Source of the DNA: Obelidium mucronatum
Lineage: Eukaryota > Chytridiomycota > Chytridiomycetes > Chytridiales > Chytriomycetaceae
Assembly: GCA_025765595.1 (NCBI GenBank)
Contig: JAIVFH010000289.1
Location: forward strand, 1 to 32,440
Direction of reading: 5' to 3'
DNA length: 32,440 nt
In this document: in pieces, positions 1 through 11,373 of the stretch
Layout: each line of letters begins with the position of its first letter
Position numbering within the stretch: the stretch's first letter is position 1
The notes under the pieces: generated by a model
The model's input: the letters and a program-made list of their open reading frames with translations, nothing else
Told to the model about the DNA's origin: nothing
The model's database searches: none
Made by a program: the position numbers and the translations under genes

Positions 1-1808
1 AATACAATCCAGAGAGTGCTATTGCACTGAGGGCTTTCAAAGACACTGTCGGCGTGGACATCTACGATTTGTCAAGTACAGATTGGTTTGCGCTGGGTTT
101 CATTTCCAAGTTTGTATCTGTTTGTTCCCTTCTGATCCTTTTATTGACACACTGATTTGCAGAGACAATAATCCGTTGTTTGGCATAGAGGAATCCTTCC
201 GCTGGGCAACCATTGAAATATTTGCAGGAAACCATCTCAAGCGTTTGCAGCTTGCCGCCGCCCAAATTCCTGTTGTGATCGAGAACTTGCGCACTGCAAT
301 CAATCTCAAAGTAACTCTGAATCGCGAAACAGTCGAGCGCTTTATTTCCTTCTGCAAAGAATTCACAGAATCACAAGCTATTCAGTCCGCCATGTGTGTC
401 CCTCCATACGCCCAATCTCGCAAGCTCGCGCGTGGGGCAGACTTGGTCAAGGAAAAGCCAGTATTTTCTGAGGCCCTACAACAATTGAATGGCCGGTTTC
501 AACAACTGGCAGCGTTTTTACAAGACATTTATCTGCCGCACGCAAGACTGAATCCTGGAATTTACCAGCTTCCTGGTTGTGAAAAGGTTATTTCCTTGGG
601 TTATAGTAAACGATCTATTTAAGTGATTATTTAATCAGGCATATCAAGAGTACATCCGCCAGTACTGCTTGTCGGATCAAACCCCGGATGAAATTCAAGC
701 CATTGGACTTTCAGAAATTGAGAGAATTCAAACTGAAATGCTCAGTATTATGAGCACCCATGGTCATGGCGGCGACATTCAGGCCTTTTCCCACAGTCTT
801 CGCGATCGCCAGGCGTTCCCCGATCTCTTTGAAGCAGATGGCGACACAGCCTTTGAAAAGTTTGACAACATTATTACTGCTGCTTTTGAGGCGTCGAAGC
901 ATTTTACTTTCACGTCGCTTCGGTTCGTTGGTGAAATAGAGTTTGCATCGTTTGATTTAACTTTCTCCAAACCAGTGCCTACAAATACGCAATTCAAGCC
1001 ACTACACGAGTTGCCGTTGAGAATGAGGACTCTGCGCCTCTGGTGCGGTTCAATAACACTCCAACAAATTTCAAGAACCAGAGATCTTTTGAAGTCAACG
1101 TCAAAAAACTATTGGAGTCCCCAAATCATCAGTGGGAGGCCATTATTCTGAACAAAGTAGTCTTGTATTTGCTTTTTACATTCTGAAACAACTTCTCTTA
1201 TATTTTTTTGTCTTCTTGGTAGCTATACCCAGGAGCTTAGTTAAGACACGCTCATGTACTTATTTTTCATCCTTTCGCTCACACTAGATTTAAATAGTCA
1301 CCAAATGGAAACAATGAATCGTCGGGCGCGGTTCTTCATCACCGAACACAAGCTGTCGAAATCTCAGGCATGGCCACACTATGCCGAATCTTGCGGAACT
1401 GAGCTGGGATTCTACACCAGTCCATTTCAACTCTTTGGCAAATTGGAACGCGAACTGCTCAACTCCATCATGCTTGTGGTCGATACTGGGTTGCATGCCC
1501 GGGGTTGGACAATTGATCAATCGGTCAAATACATTCAGGAAACAGCCGCTTATATCACCCCAGAAGACGCGCTTGAGCTTGTTTTAAGCGCATGCGAGGC
1601 ACCGGGAAAGGCGTTGGGTCCAAAGATTGGAGAATTGCGTATCAAGAAACTTCGTGAGAAAGTTGCAGAAGAGTTTCCTGTCAAGGATCTTGTCTTGATG
1701 GGTTTCAATCATACCGCCCTCGAGACTGAGTTTTACAAAGGTGGAAGGGTCATGGAGTATGCCATGGAGTTCAGAATCAAGGACTGGAGATACAAGAGAG
1801 AAAACTAG
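1..1808 (+). CDS. DUF885-family protein, copy 1 (5' end outside window)
   Basis: Partial gene, paralogue of the complete copy at 16842-18858. Inferred exons: 1-109, 163-586, 639-922, 976-1156, 1223-1239 (17-nt microexon), 1298-1808; the last four sizes (284, 181, 17, 511 nt) equal those of copy 2. The C-terminal block AWPHYAESCGTELGFYTSPF followed by a VVDTGLHARGWT motif is typical of PF05960 (DUF885), a family related to gluzincin-type metallopeptidases. Known family members carry HExxPGHH at the metal site; here the spliced sequence reads NKLYPGAYHQ, so the metal ligands appear to be lost. Splicing the microexon removes the apparent stop at 1238-1240. The intron at 923-975 is inferred from the frame change and a CCAG acceptor. 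No signal peptide can be judged because the N-terminus is missing. Function is unknown; a pseudo-peptidase role is inference. Confidence 0.78.
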
Positions 1809-2541
1809 GCCTTTTATTTTTCTTTGTTCAACTTTGACCTGAAGTGCAATTCTTTATTCCCTTTTTGATTTATTGGAGATTTTGAACACTGTTTTCCGCT
1901 TCAATTCCATCTGTGTAGCAAGACACTAGAAAAGAAACTCTCAAAGAAGCGTAGTAACCATTCACTGAAACGCCGCTTCCGTACAATACCATGTTGATTT
2001 TTGATGAGCTTAGAATATTAACTCATAGAATCCGCAGATTTGCTAATCACAGAGTCTACTCTTTTCCCATCTCATCAATTTCCGAGCCCTATATTCGGGA
2101 TGAATATACTAATTCAAGAGGAATTGTAGATACTCTACGTCGCGTGGGAGATCGAGGTGGTAGTGAATCAATGCAACTTCGATTGTGAAGGTGCGTACTA
2201 CTGTTGGGACTCATTGATTGCTTGGCGTTTCTAAAAGTTCTGTTGAATTGAGTTGGCCTTTGGTTTTATCTGTGATTGTTCCCGTCATTTAAAAAGAAAT
2301 TTCCGAATATTATACGAATGGGTGATTCTCGAGGGGCGCTAATAAGTTCTGAGTGAAAATTCTAGAGTTTTTTGCTTGAATTAGTTTTAAGATCGACGTC
2401 ATGACGACGTGAATGTTAAAAAGACATACCATAATCGCTCTTAGAAGAGGCGGATTCGATGTGGAAGGGAGCTTGGAAGGTGTCAACATTTTATTGAAAA
2501 AGCAAAATATCACAGAAACACAAAAGCAAATGGAGCGTCCT
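1809..2541. other. Convergent 3' intergenic region
   Basis: Lies between the stop of DUF885 copy 1 (+) and the stop of the SNF2 helicase gene (-). It should contain both 3' UTRs. The only open frame of any size (1991-2188, +) has no recognisable motif and no supporting context. I see no RNA gene, mobile element or repeat here. Confidence 0.6.
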
Positions 2542-5500
2542 TTACGAAACAGGTTTCTGCTCTGCTCCAATTCGCTTCTGGAACGGAGTAGTAAACATGA
2601 CTTGTGGCGCGAACAAGTTGGGCAACCCTGTTGATTCTTGGCTTCCATCCTGAGCGACCCTGTCCACAAACGGCGCAACTTCAATCAAATCCTTCATTTT
2701 CAAATTCGCTACATCGGCCGTTTCGCGCTTTCCGCCGCCACTTCCTGCTGTTCCGCCCATTTGAGCTTCGAGAGTCCCACGAAACGCGACAACCTCTACA
2801 AACACTGGCTTCGTGCATCCCAATCGATGAGCTCGCTTGATAGCCTGCTTGTATAGCGCGGTTTCAACAATTGGCCGCATGAAATAAATTCTCGAAGCTG
2901 CAGAGAGATCGAGCCCGAAACCACCCTTGGTCACATCCATAATCATGACGCGGATGTTTTCAGCAGTATTGAAGGTATTTACATTGGCTGATTTCTCGCT
3001 CATTCGTTGCTGTAAACAAAATTGTGTGAGTTCGCGATTGATCGAGGCGTTTCTATATTTACCTTTGTTTTTTGAAACAGCCGGAATTGAATGCTAAAAA
3101 GCTCGCAAAATTCCTTTACGGCAAACATTTCGTTATCATGCTGTTCACAGTAAAAAGCGCAAGTGTTAATTGCAGTTAACCTGAACAAGACGATAAAGCA
3201 AAAAAAACTCAACTGTAGTGTAAACAATTATCTTTTCCGTCTTGTAATATTTCAATATTTGATCGCCGATATATGTCATTTTGGTGCAGGTGGACCCTTC
3301 AATTTCAAAAGTGAGCTCCTGTTTGTCTTGACAGGAAGTGCAGAAATTGTACGCTGGCGGTTCTTGAATGCTTTGTGAAAACGGATTCGGATGCTCGGGG
3401 GGTGGAGTTGGTGGTGTTTTCATGACTGCTGCTGTTACTGATGATGATGACGAGGATGACGCGGAATTTCGTGATGATTTTTCAGGAGTCAAGGAAGCGA
3501 AGGATGCATCTTGAGGTTTTGAATCAATATCATCGCTCTTGTCCATTTTCGTACAATCAGCGGCAAAAGATACGGTCTTTTTCTTCTTCGTCTTTGGTGT
3601 TGGGTCGCTACTTTGCAACTGTGAAGCGCTTTCATCTGGGGTATCCTGAGAAACCTTTCGTTTCTTCAAAGTTGACTTGCTCTCTGAAACATATGCTCCA
3701 TAAGCTCTGTAGGTTTATTGTTAGAACATAGAGTCTTGCCAAAGGAAAAAGGAAGGGCAAAAACCTTGCTCGAGTTGAGACAGAAGTGCCCAACAGCACC
3801 TCCGGATTCTGCCCCAAAAATGCAGATGTCAGGTGCTTGCAATGCGTATCGATTTGCTGCTTTGTGAGCAATCTCCGCCCACTTCTGAAGTCGATCAAAG
3901 AAGCTCCCTTCCCAGAATCCAAAACCCCACCAGAACGCCAGAGGCAGCGACATTCCTTGACAATATAAGAAACATCACCAATTTCTTGGTATGTTTCATA
4001 AAATTGATCTTCCACCCTTTGAAGATGTGATACTATTGAAGAGAGATCCTGTATATTGTACGCCTTTTTTCCAATGACAGATCTCTCCAAACCATATAAT
4101 GCATTATTCAATGACATTTGAGAGTTTCCGATAATTTCGTTACCGTTGAAGTGAAAGAGACATAGTTGCATACTGAAAGCATTTAACAATAAGAACGAAG
4201 CACAATAAAAAAAGATTGAAACCAACTTATTTACAACTTCATGAAGCGCTTTTCGTTGTGAAGGGTCTCCAAAGTAGTCTTTTCCTTCCTTTTCAGTTAA
4301 TATGGAGTTTAATTTGATTTGCGCAGTGATTAGATTGACATTGATTCGTTCTTGCTGGTTCATGTCAAGAAATATCGTTTGCTCTGTGAGTGGTGGCACT
4401 TGATGTTGGTGAGGGCAGTATTCAGTCATCGTTTTTAATTTTCAGAAAAGACTTACATGGATGTTCAAGTTGAATTTCTTCCAACGAATGCCGAACAATC
4501 AATCGATTTAAAAGGTCTTGAACTTTTTGAATCCCTTCTTTCGCTCGAGAGAACCAAGGTATCGTAATCAATTTGGAGAACAAACTCCCTAAAAAAGGCA
4601 ATCATTATTTTCAACGTAAAAGAACATCCCAATAAACGACTTAACTGTTGAAAGCGAAAGGCTCAACTTTTAGGAAATTTGTGACAATCCCACCCAACTT
4701 CTTCAGATCCACACGTTCCATCTCTTTCCGTTTGGTTGCGCTGACATTACCGTCACCGGAACTGCTCTCAAGGATGTTTGGCAGCGGGGTTCCTGAACAC
4801 ACCCACTTACAATGCGCCTTCAATTTAGAAACTGTTTCCAGGAGTTTGTTGTCTTTCCTCGCTCCACTTTCATGCTTCAGCAAATGGCCCTCATCGAAAA
4901 CTAGCCGCTGAAATTGTACTTGTATTAATGGCGAGACGTAGTTTGAATTCCTTCCGCCGCTTTCAGGTACTTTCGGCTTCCGTTTAGGTGGCGTCTTTTT
5001 CTTGGCCACACCATCATCTTTCTTCTTAACAACTTTCTTTCGCAATGCAGCCATAGAGCCATTGCGTGCGAGAAAATCCTTCACTCTATCACATTGACAA
5101 TCCACGATATTCGTATTTGCTTTATACTGACACCGACAAAGGCGATCAGCGCCTTTGAATTCAAACCCAAACCTCGTGTCTTCCAAACTCAGCCGCGAGT
5201 GAGAAATTAGAATTACATCGTATTCAATTAGTTGTAATGGACCAGGGATCGCGTCTTTAGGGTCCTTGATGATTTTGAGTTGGACAGTATCTACGAGCAC
5301 GTGTTTGTTGAATTCAAACGTCCATTGATCGATAAGGGTATCTGGCATAACGATAAGAGTCGTTTTGGAGAGATGAATCTTGTGAGTGGGTGAGGCACAG
5401 CTCTTATTGCTGAGGCTGCTGCTACTGCTGTCATTACTGGTGGAACTTCGAGAGTAACTACTACGCGATGAATGATGAATAAAATCCATAGTCGTATACT

Positions 5501-6125
5501 GCTGAATAGACTTATATGCATACTCCAGATGTGGAAGTCGCTCAGTCAGAAACTCGGTTATGTCTGGCGAACTTTGGAATTTGACTTTGACTGAACACAA
5601 GGCCAATTGAATCAATGAGGGAATCTGTTCTCGGTCATCGAGAATGTCTCCTGTTCGAGGTTCGTGGAATACAGTAGATCCATCAGACGAAGATCGAGCT
5701 GTCCAGCCTAGCTGCTGACCCACACTCACTTGCCATCTTTCGTTCAAAAGTCGAGCAGGTTTGTCGAGCGTCGCCGCAACAAGTCCAATGACCATCAGCG
5801 TCTTTCCAGTTCCCATGTTTTCACAGAGGATTCCACCGCGCACTGGTCCCAAAGTCTCGTCAGGCCCAGCGTCGCTTTCTTCCTCCATCGCAATCATCCG
5901 ACTGATGCTGTCGAGCTGATACTGAAACAGATCCGTGCGAATGTATTGCGACAAGGACAGGACAGCTTTGGGTGGTGAGGGAACTCGCTCAAACAATTGC
6001 TGCAGCGTAAGGTGTTTGTCTTCTCCTGGAATCACATCGTCTCCAGCGTCCACTTCGTCATCATCATCATTATCATCTTCATCATCATCTTCCATCAGAT
6101 CAACAAACAGATCTTCTTCGTCCAT
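2542..6125 (-). CDS. SNF2-family helicase/ATPase (Rad5/Rad16-like core)
   Basis: Seven inferred exons (minus strand): 6125-4646, 4588-4457, 4398-4227, 4172-3765, 3706-3181, 3140-3063, 3009-2542. They sum to 1088 codons with all phases matching, a 1087-aa protein. The acidic N-terminus is followed by motif I GGILCENMGTGKT (about residues 98-109), motif II DEGH (about 411) and motif III CSGTPLPN. The C-terminal lobe has MDVTKGGFGLDLSAASRI (motif V) and QAIKRAHRLG (motif VI). A Cys cluster (CRCQ...DCQC) is inserted before motif II, and a long charged, Ser-rich insert with CTSC separates the two lobes. DEGH is typical of Rad5/Rad16-type SNF2 proteins, but no canonical RING was seen, so the subfamily is uncertain. 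Expected nuclear role: ATP-driven DNA translocation in repair or chromatin. The start at 6125 is chosen over an upstream in-frame Met (6209) because that would overlap the SF3B2 coding sequence. The 40-nt intron 3141-3180 is short but restores frame. Confidence 0.85.
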
Positions 6126-6162
6126 TTGGCGAGTTGTTCTTTCAAAAAAAAAAACAATTAAA
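6126..6162. promoter_or_regulatory. 37-bp divergent (bidirectional) promoter region
   Basis: Only 37 bp separate the inferred start codons of the SNF2 helicase (-, 6125) and SF3B2 (+, 6163). The sequence holds an A-rich run and no obvious TATA box. Both 5' UTRs must be extremely short or overlap the neighbouring coding sequence, so shared or overlapping promoters are likely. This is inferred from gene positions only. Confidence 0.5.
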
Positions 6163-8302
6163 ATGGCCCCAACCACAACAGCAAAAGCCAAAGACCAAAA
6201 GAAGGCCACAAGGAGAAAGAAAGCGGCAAAAGCAGCGCCAAAACACGCAGCTTTGATTGCTTCGTCTGAGTCTGCCGATGCCTCAGAGTCAGAGGTGATT
6301 TTATCCGCAGTTGGTTCTTCAAGAACTAAAACTTAAAAAACAAACAAATACTAAAAAAACAATCACTCAGAACTTGTTCTTTTCAGTCGAATATGTTGCC
6401 GCGCCAAAACCTGCTTTTGAAGCTGATTTTTCCGAGTTTGCGCAAGTTTTTGACAAGTTTGAAACAAGAGCAAAAGAGGCATGGAAGACTGAAGCCGATG
6501 AAGTGGAAGAGAAGGATGCGGAAAAGGAAGAGGGTAAAGAGGAGGGTGACGACAAGGAGAAGAATGATGAAAGCGACAGCGATAATGATGAAAAGGGCGA
6601 TGCTTCAAAGAAGAAAAAGAAACTCGAAGCGAGACTTTCAATTGCACAGCTAAAGCAGCTGGTCATAAAGCCCGATGTCGTTGAGGTGCGTTTATGGCTG
6701 CGTATCTCGATCCAACTCATTCTAAAAACGAATTACAAAACAGTGGGTGGATGTAACTGCTGCCGATCCAAAGTTGCTTGTGCACTTGAAATCGTACAGA
6801 AATACGGTCCCTGTTCCCATTCACTGGCAGCAAAAAAGAAAGTACCTACAAGGAAAGCGTGGAATTGAAAAGCCTCCTTTTGATCTCCCAGGTTCGGAAT
6901 ATGATTTCACCTTCTTTGTTTCTCCTCTTACACCCTCTTGCATTAGATTTTATCAAGCAGACTGGAATCATGGATTTACGTCAAGCCGTCAAGGAAAAGG
7001 AGGATGCGTCAAAGTTAAAAGCCAAAACAAGAGAACGAACTCAACCAAGGATGGGGAAACTGGATATCGACTACCAAAAGCTGCATGACGCGTTTTTTAG
7101 ATGGCAGACAAAGCCCAGGCTCTCGCTGCATGGCGATATGTAAGCATGGTAGCCTACTTCGTCCTTGTATTTTTGTTGAACGACGCAACCAAAAAAAAAG
7201 GTACTACGAAGGAAAAGAGTACGAAACCAAATTAAAACTCAAAAAGCCCGGTCAGCTCTCTGACGAGCTTAAGGACGCACTTGGAATCACAGATAATTTG
7301 GTTGCTCCGCCGTGGTTGGTTAATATGCAGCGGTATGGTCCTCCACCGTCATACCCCGGTCTCAAAGTGCCTGGTCTCAATTGTCCGATTCCACAAGGCG
7401 CACAATGGGGATACCATGCGGGTGGATGGGGCAAACCTCCAGTTGATGAGTTTGGAAGGCCTCTGTATGGAGATGTCTTTGGAGTTTCAGCTGTAGAAGT
7501 TGTTGATCAACGGGTAAATAGCTTTTCTTATGGCACTTCGTGAGGAAACAAACTAATTGGCATAAATATTAGCACATCGCACAAGTAGAGCGTACACTTT
7601 GGGGAGAACTTGAACCAGAAGAAGAAGTGGAAGAAGCAGAGGACGAAGAGGAGGAGGAACAAGGCGACGAAGAAGAACAACAGCAAGAAGAATCGGCTCC
7701 TTCTCAGGCCTATCCCGAAAGTGGTCTTGTCACCCCATCTGGTCTCGCGTCAGTTCCAAGCGGTCTTGAGACTCCAGATTACATTGAATTACGTAAAGAG
7801 TCTCGAAGGTAATCTCTCTAACACCATTCTCTGTTTCACCCAGCTTATTCTTCACACCACACACACAAAAAACAGAGACGAAGGCCCCAAGGAGCTGTAC
7901 AAAATCATTCCTCAAAAAGATACCGCTGTCCGTGGATTCATGGGATCCCAGCACACCTACGATCTGTCTTCTGCAGGCTCCCAATTCGCCCCACCACCGC
8001 CTTCATCGGGAACAGCCTCCGAATCGTCACGGAAACGAAAACCAATGCCTGGTCTTGTGAATGATAAACCTGTTGCCATGAGTTTGAACCCTGAAGATCT
8101 CGAGGAAGGATTGGAAGGTGATGCTGTCAAACGAGCTTACGAAGAAAAAATGAAGGCGGCCCGAAAAGAAGCTGCTGGTGAAGACTTTAGTGATTTGGTT
8201 GCTGAGCACGCGAATCGACAAATGGCAAAGAAGAGAAAGAAAGATGATACTGGCAGTGGCGCCGGGAAGAAGGGTGGAAAAGATGAAAAGTTCAAGTTTT
8301 GA
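6163..8302 (+). CDS. SF3B2: Splicing factor 3B subunit 2 (SAP145/Cus1)
   Basis: Seven exons: 6163-6313, 6387-6685, 6744-6891, 6947-7139, 7201-7513, 7573-7808, 7876-8302; 1767 nt, 588 aa, all phases consistent. The conserved core is unmistakable: WVDVTAADPKLLVHLKSYRN, then VPVPIHWQQKRKYLQGKRGI and DFIKQTGI (DUF382 region), followed by a PSP-type proline-rich domain (PPWLVNMQRYGPPPSYPGLK; GWGKPPVDEFGRPLYGD) and WGELEPEEE. The C-terminus is basic and low-complexity. In the U2 snRNP SF3b complex this protein contacts SF3B4 and the pre-mRNA near the branch site, helping anchor U2. It is shorter than the human protein because of a reduced N-terminus, as in yeast Cus1. The first donor (GTTCTTC at 6314) is weak but is the only one that joins in frame. 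Convergent with the TIR pseudogene, 60 bp away. Confidence 0.95.
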
Positions 8303-8320
8303 AAAAAAAAAAAAAAAAAA
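8302..8320 (+). repeat. A19 homopolymer at the SF3B2 stop codon
   Basis: Nineteen consecutive A residues begin at the last base of the TGA stop. The run lies in the 60-bp gap between the convergent stop codons of SF3B2 and the minus-strand TIR gene. It could be a simple homopolymer or a remnant of retro-processed 3' sequence; the introns of SF3B2 argue against a retrocopy. Confidence 0.8.
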
Positions 8321-8362
8321 CGGAACTAAACGAATATGTTTTTTGATGACATCTATTTTTCT

Positions 8363-8901
8363 TTATGTGGCCAATTCTCCTTCATCCGCGTTTACATTTT
8401 CATCGTTATCTGCGTTTACCGCGGCTGTTTGGTTTTGAGTGTTGGTGGTGTCACCCAGCTTCCTGTCATATTCGGCCATAATTATCTTAGAGGCGCCTTC
8501 ACTCAAACCCATGGCGGCAACGAGATATGCGCAATATTGCCGCCTCTGTATTTATATAGGTTGCTAAGAAACAAGCCTCAAACATCACAATAAAAAAAGA
8601 ATTACCTTATATCTGCTGACTCAAAGTCATCTTTGTTCACGTAATCGTTTGCCAAACCATCGATCAAAGTAACTATCCCACTGTAGCGATGTAAGTTATC
8701 GTTGTCGTTTGTGACATCATAGAACACATCCAAAATTGGATCCATGTTTTCAGCGAGGGCACAAGTTCTCAATTGCTCATCAGTTAGAGCCCCGGCCCCA
8801 ACCAACTTAATTAAAAGTTTTGCAGCCTCAACAGGAGTAGTGTTTTCGCCGAAAGGAAAGCTGTATGTACAGCAACGTTAATCCATATATACACACACAC
8901 A

Positions 8902-8934
<33 letters not shown>

Positions 8935-11113
8935 CATACTTTCTTAAAATGTCTTCCACAGCTTTGACGCGTTTTGATGTTTCACTAAAGCATAGTTGGG
9001 GGGTGCCTGTGAAAAATTGTTGCCGACATTTTTAATTATCTTATTGTCATTCATAATTAAATACATGAGAAAAAAAAATTAAATACCAAAACTGGCCGGA
9101 TCATTGATTTTCGGAATATTATCCATTGGGACACCGGTTACACCTGCTAACTCGGGTGCAGCTTGGAGGGCCTGTTTTTGGGTTCCAATACAAATGACTG
9201 ATTTCGAGTCTTGAGCATTCATATATAATCCTGTCATGTTATTCTTTTCTTTGTCCCCTTCCAGGTTTTCGCAAATGACGAAAGAGCGATCATGTTTGGG
9301 AGGCAATTGGTTACCCTTTTCTAAATCTTGAACAGTGTACAGTTTGACTTCAATGCCTGGCGAAACTGCTTCAAGTTTGTCCTTTAATTCTTGGGCTTGA
9401 GTCTCTTGAGTTCTGCCAACACAATTAGGAGTGACAAATAAAAAGACAATTGAACAAGAAGACGCAACTCATCGTATAGGACACCAACAACTTTGACTCC
9501 TTCAAGAAATGGCTTTACTTCAGGAGGGATATCTGTCCTCTTTCCAGTTACTCTTTCAATGGCATCGTTTGTGGCAACCAGATCAGCATGTTTGAAGGCG
9601 GGGAGACTCTCTCCCTTTTCTTCAAGCTCTGCTCGCGTTTAAGTTGTGCCTTGAATTTAATATGTAAAGGTTAGATGCACACAACACAAAAAAAGAATAA
9701 GGGTGAGGGGGCACCTTGATCGTTAATTAATTCAGCAGGTGGAATCGTTCCTGTCGCGGACTCGGCAATTTGTCGAACAATTTCTGCTGTATCATTCTCA
9801 GTGGAATAAATCCGAATTGCTGATGAGTCTGCAGGCAGATGATGGTGTGGGCCATCTCCAACATGAACAATTGCCATGGGAATTCCAGTTTCCTTGGCAG
9901 TATAAAACTCTGAATCGCAGTTTCTTGATGAATTTTGTGGCATAGATTATTGGATGGTTTGTTAACATGCAGTAATTAAGCGCTGATTTATGTTACCGAA
10001 TAAAGCTTGTTATGCATAGCCACCATATATTTCGAGTTGCAAACATTCCGTTGCATGTTGCGGTGAATGTTTTCATGCATGCGATCAAGATCGAGGTACA
10101 CTTTCAGGTTGTGCGGAGGCCCCGACAGTTTGAGCGCAAGGTCAATTGCTTCTTTTTGGTTACCCCACCTGAATATCCAAAGGAAAAAATTTGTTTAACA
10201 GATAAATTTTGGTGATCAACGCTTACTGATAACTGATAAACACGTCAAACTGATTCAAGGCATTGACAGCGTTTTGGTCTACGACGATTGAGGTTGTTAG
10301 CCCACAACTTCATCAACCAACTAAAAGTATATATCCAACCTATTTCCTGTGCAACCATTTGGCTCACTTCCTTCGTCAAATCCTCGGCGGCTTTTTTATT
10401 GCGACGCTCAGAACCATCCGTTACAACAAAAAGGTTATCGAATCTATGGTCCACCCTTTCAGCTTCCTCGATTGCTTCTGTAGCTTCTTTCTCGGTCATG
10501 CTTGGTTCGCCAGGAGCTCGGTTTAAATTGTGGAAATCTGCCACTCTTTCGGCATCAAATTCTCCAATGCGCACAGAAGCGAAACGATTTCCAGCAAGAT
10601 TATGTTCCCTGTGCAGATTTCGAAAGGAAGAGTTTCCCTGCAGTAATTTGGTTATGAGTGCATTAACCATATTGCCAGTGGGGTGGTTGACGATACCATG
10701 CTTTTGTTGGATAGCAAAAACACTGCCGGAACATCTTTAAATCGCTTGTAGTCTTCCTTTTCAGTATCAGTCAGACCTTTTCAATGATTGGCAGGGTTAA
10801 ACCAATTAAACCAAGCAAATCCTACGGACTGCTAAATTGATTGGGGTCTTCCAGGGCCTTCAACACATTAGTTCCTGCAAGGCATCTGACTTCATCGAAT
10901 TCTGCTCCAAGAAAAGCGGTAGTTACTACTTTTACTCCTTGCTTTTGCATTTCAGCTGCGGCCAAACATGCAAATTCACGATCCTGTTTGTTATCACTGC
11001 GGTAGACACTCAGTTACTTAAATGGGGAAAGGAAAACCAACGAATAAGACTAAACATACTTGAACGCCAGCAAACAGATCTTTTTGTCAGGGGTTCGACT
11101 TGTTTTGATGATC
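8363..11113 (-). pseudogene. TIR-domain gene (VWA-like + TIR + C-terminal domain), 3' portion
   Basis: Ten exon segments follow on the minus strand: 11113-11060, 10996-10830, 10776-10340, 10278-10227, 10168-9997, about 9930-9715, 9628-9469, 9412-9087, 9006-8940, 8860-8606, then 8543-8363. The first part (KICLLAFNDNKQDREFACLA, then VKVVTTAFLGAEFDEVRCLA) resembles the C-terminal half of a von Willebrand A domain without its metal site. Exons 10278-9715 encode a TIR domain: FDVFISYQWGNQ, VYLDLDRM, YMVAMHNKLYS, then RNCDSEF, whose Glu matches the NADase catalytic position. The C-terminal part is unrecognised. Damage: a copia element interrupts exon 1 (5' remainder at 16609-16756); a frame break at the A5 run 10716-10720; and no canonical in-frame acceptor for the intron starting at 9996. 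TIR proteins act in NAD+-cleaving immunity or cell-death signalling; a role here is inferred. Confidence 0.7.
8890..8932. repeat. (AC)n microsatellite in an intron
   Basis: An AC dinucleotide run with one AG interruption fills most of an intron of the minus-strand TIR gene (8861-8939). On the coding strand it reads as a TG repeat just after the GTATG donor. It is probably slippage-prone and polymorphic. Confidence 0.9.
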
Positions 11114-11300
11114 TGTTAACTTTTCGCTATTATTAATCGCGTATTTATTATTAATAATTTCGCTCTGCACGCGCTCATTCTAAATGAGAAAACTTTATTG
11201 TTTGATTAAATAAGGAAACAAGTATAAATAAGAGGATAAGACGAAATAAAAGAAGCAGTGAATTGAATCCTAAAATAGTGACAATAGATAATAGTTAATA
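11114..11300 (+). repeat. 5' LTR of copia element (187 bp)
   Basis: Begins TGTTAAC and ends GTTAATA, so the termini are TG...TA rather than the usual TG...CA. It is preceded by TSD TGATC at 11109-11113. A TATA-like TATAAATA lies at 11223-11230. The following bases (11301 onward, CGTTATCAGCACC) are a candidate primer-binding site; I could not assign the tRNA. Confidence 0.93.
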
Positions 11301-11373
11301 CGTTATCAGCACCAAAGCACTACCAACAACTTACCAACGACAACTAAAAGACAACTGAAAGACAACCGCTACA

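Noticed and set aside
1238..1240. Stop codon suggesting that DUF885 copy 1 is a pseudogene
   Set aside because: The same TAG occurs in copy 2 (18286-18288), and in both genes an intron beginning GTTAAG removes it in frame.
1381..1587. Plus-strand ORF inside the last exon of DUF885 copy 1 (and its twin at 18431-18637)
   Set aside because: An overlapping frame of a conserved coding exon; it appears in both copies only because the DNA is duplicated.
6126..6209. Upstream in-frame Met giving the helicase an N-terminal membrane segment
   Set aside because: The hydrophobic stretch is the antisense of SF3B2 codons and an A-rich run; ATG 6125 is the more plausible start.
5935..6336. A longer SF3B2 start upstream, within the helicase gene
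   Set aside because: The extension is Ser-rich antisense of the helicase acidic tail; ATG 6163 gives the expected Lys/Ala-rich N-terminus.
6363..6720. Minus-strand ORFs rich in Ser/Phe opposite SF3B2 exon 2
   Set aside because: Antisense of a Lys/Glu-rich coding stretch; no independent coding signal.
8890..8932. Possible CRISPR-like or telomeric repeat
   Set aside because: It is a simple AC dinucleotide microsatellite inside an intron, without spacers.
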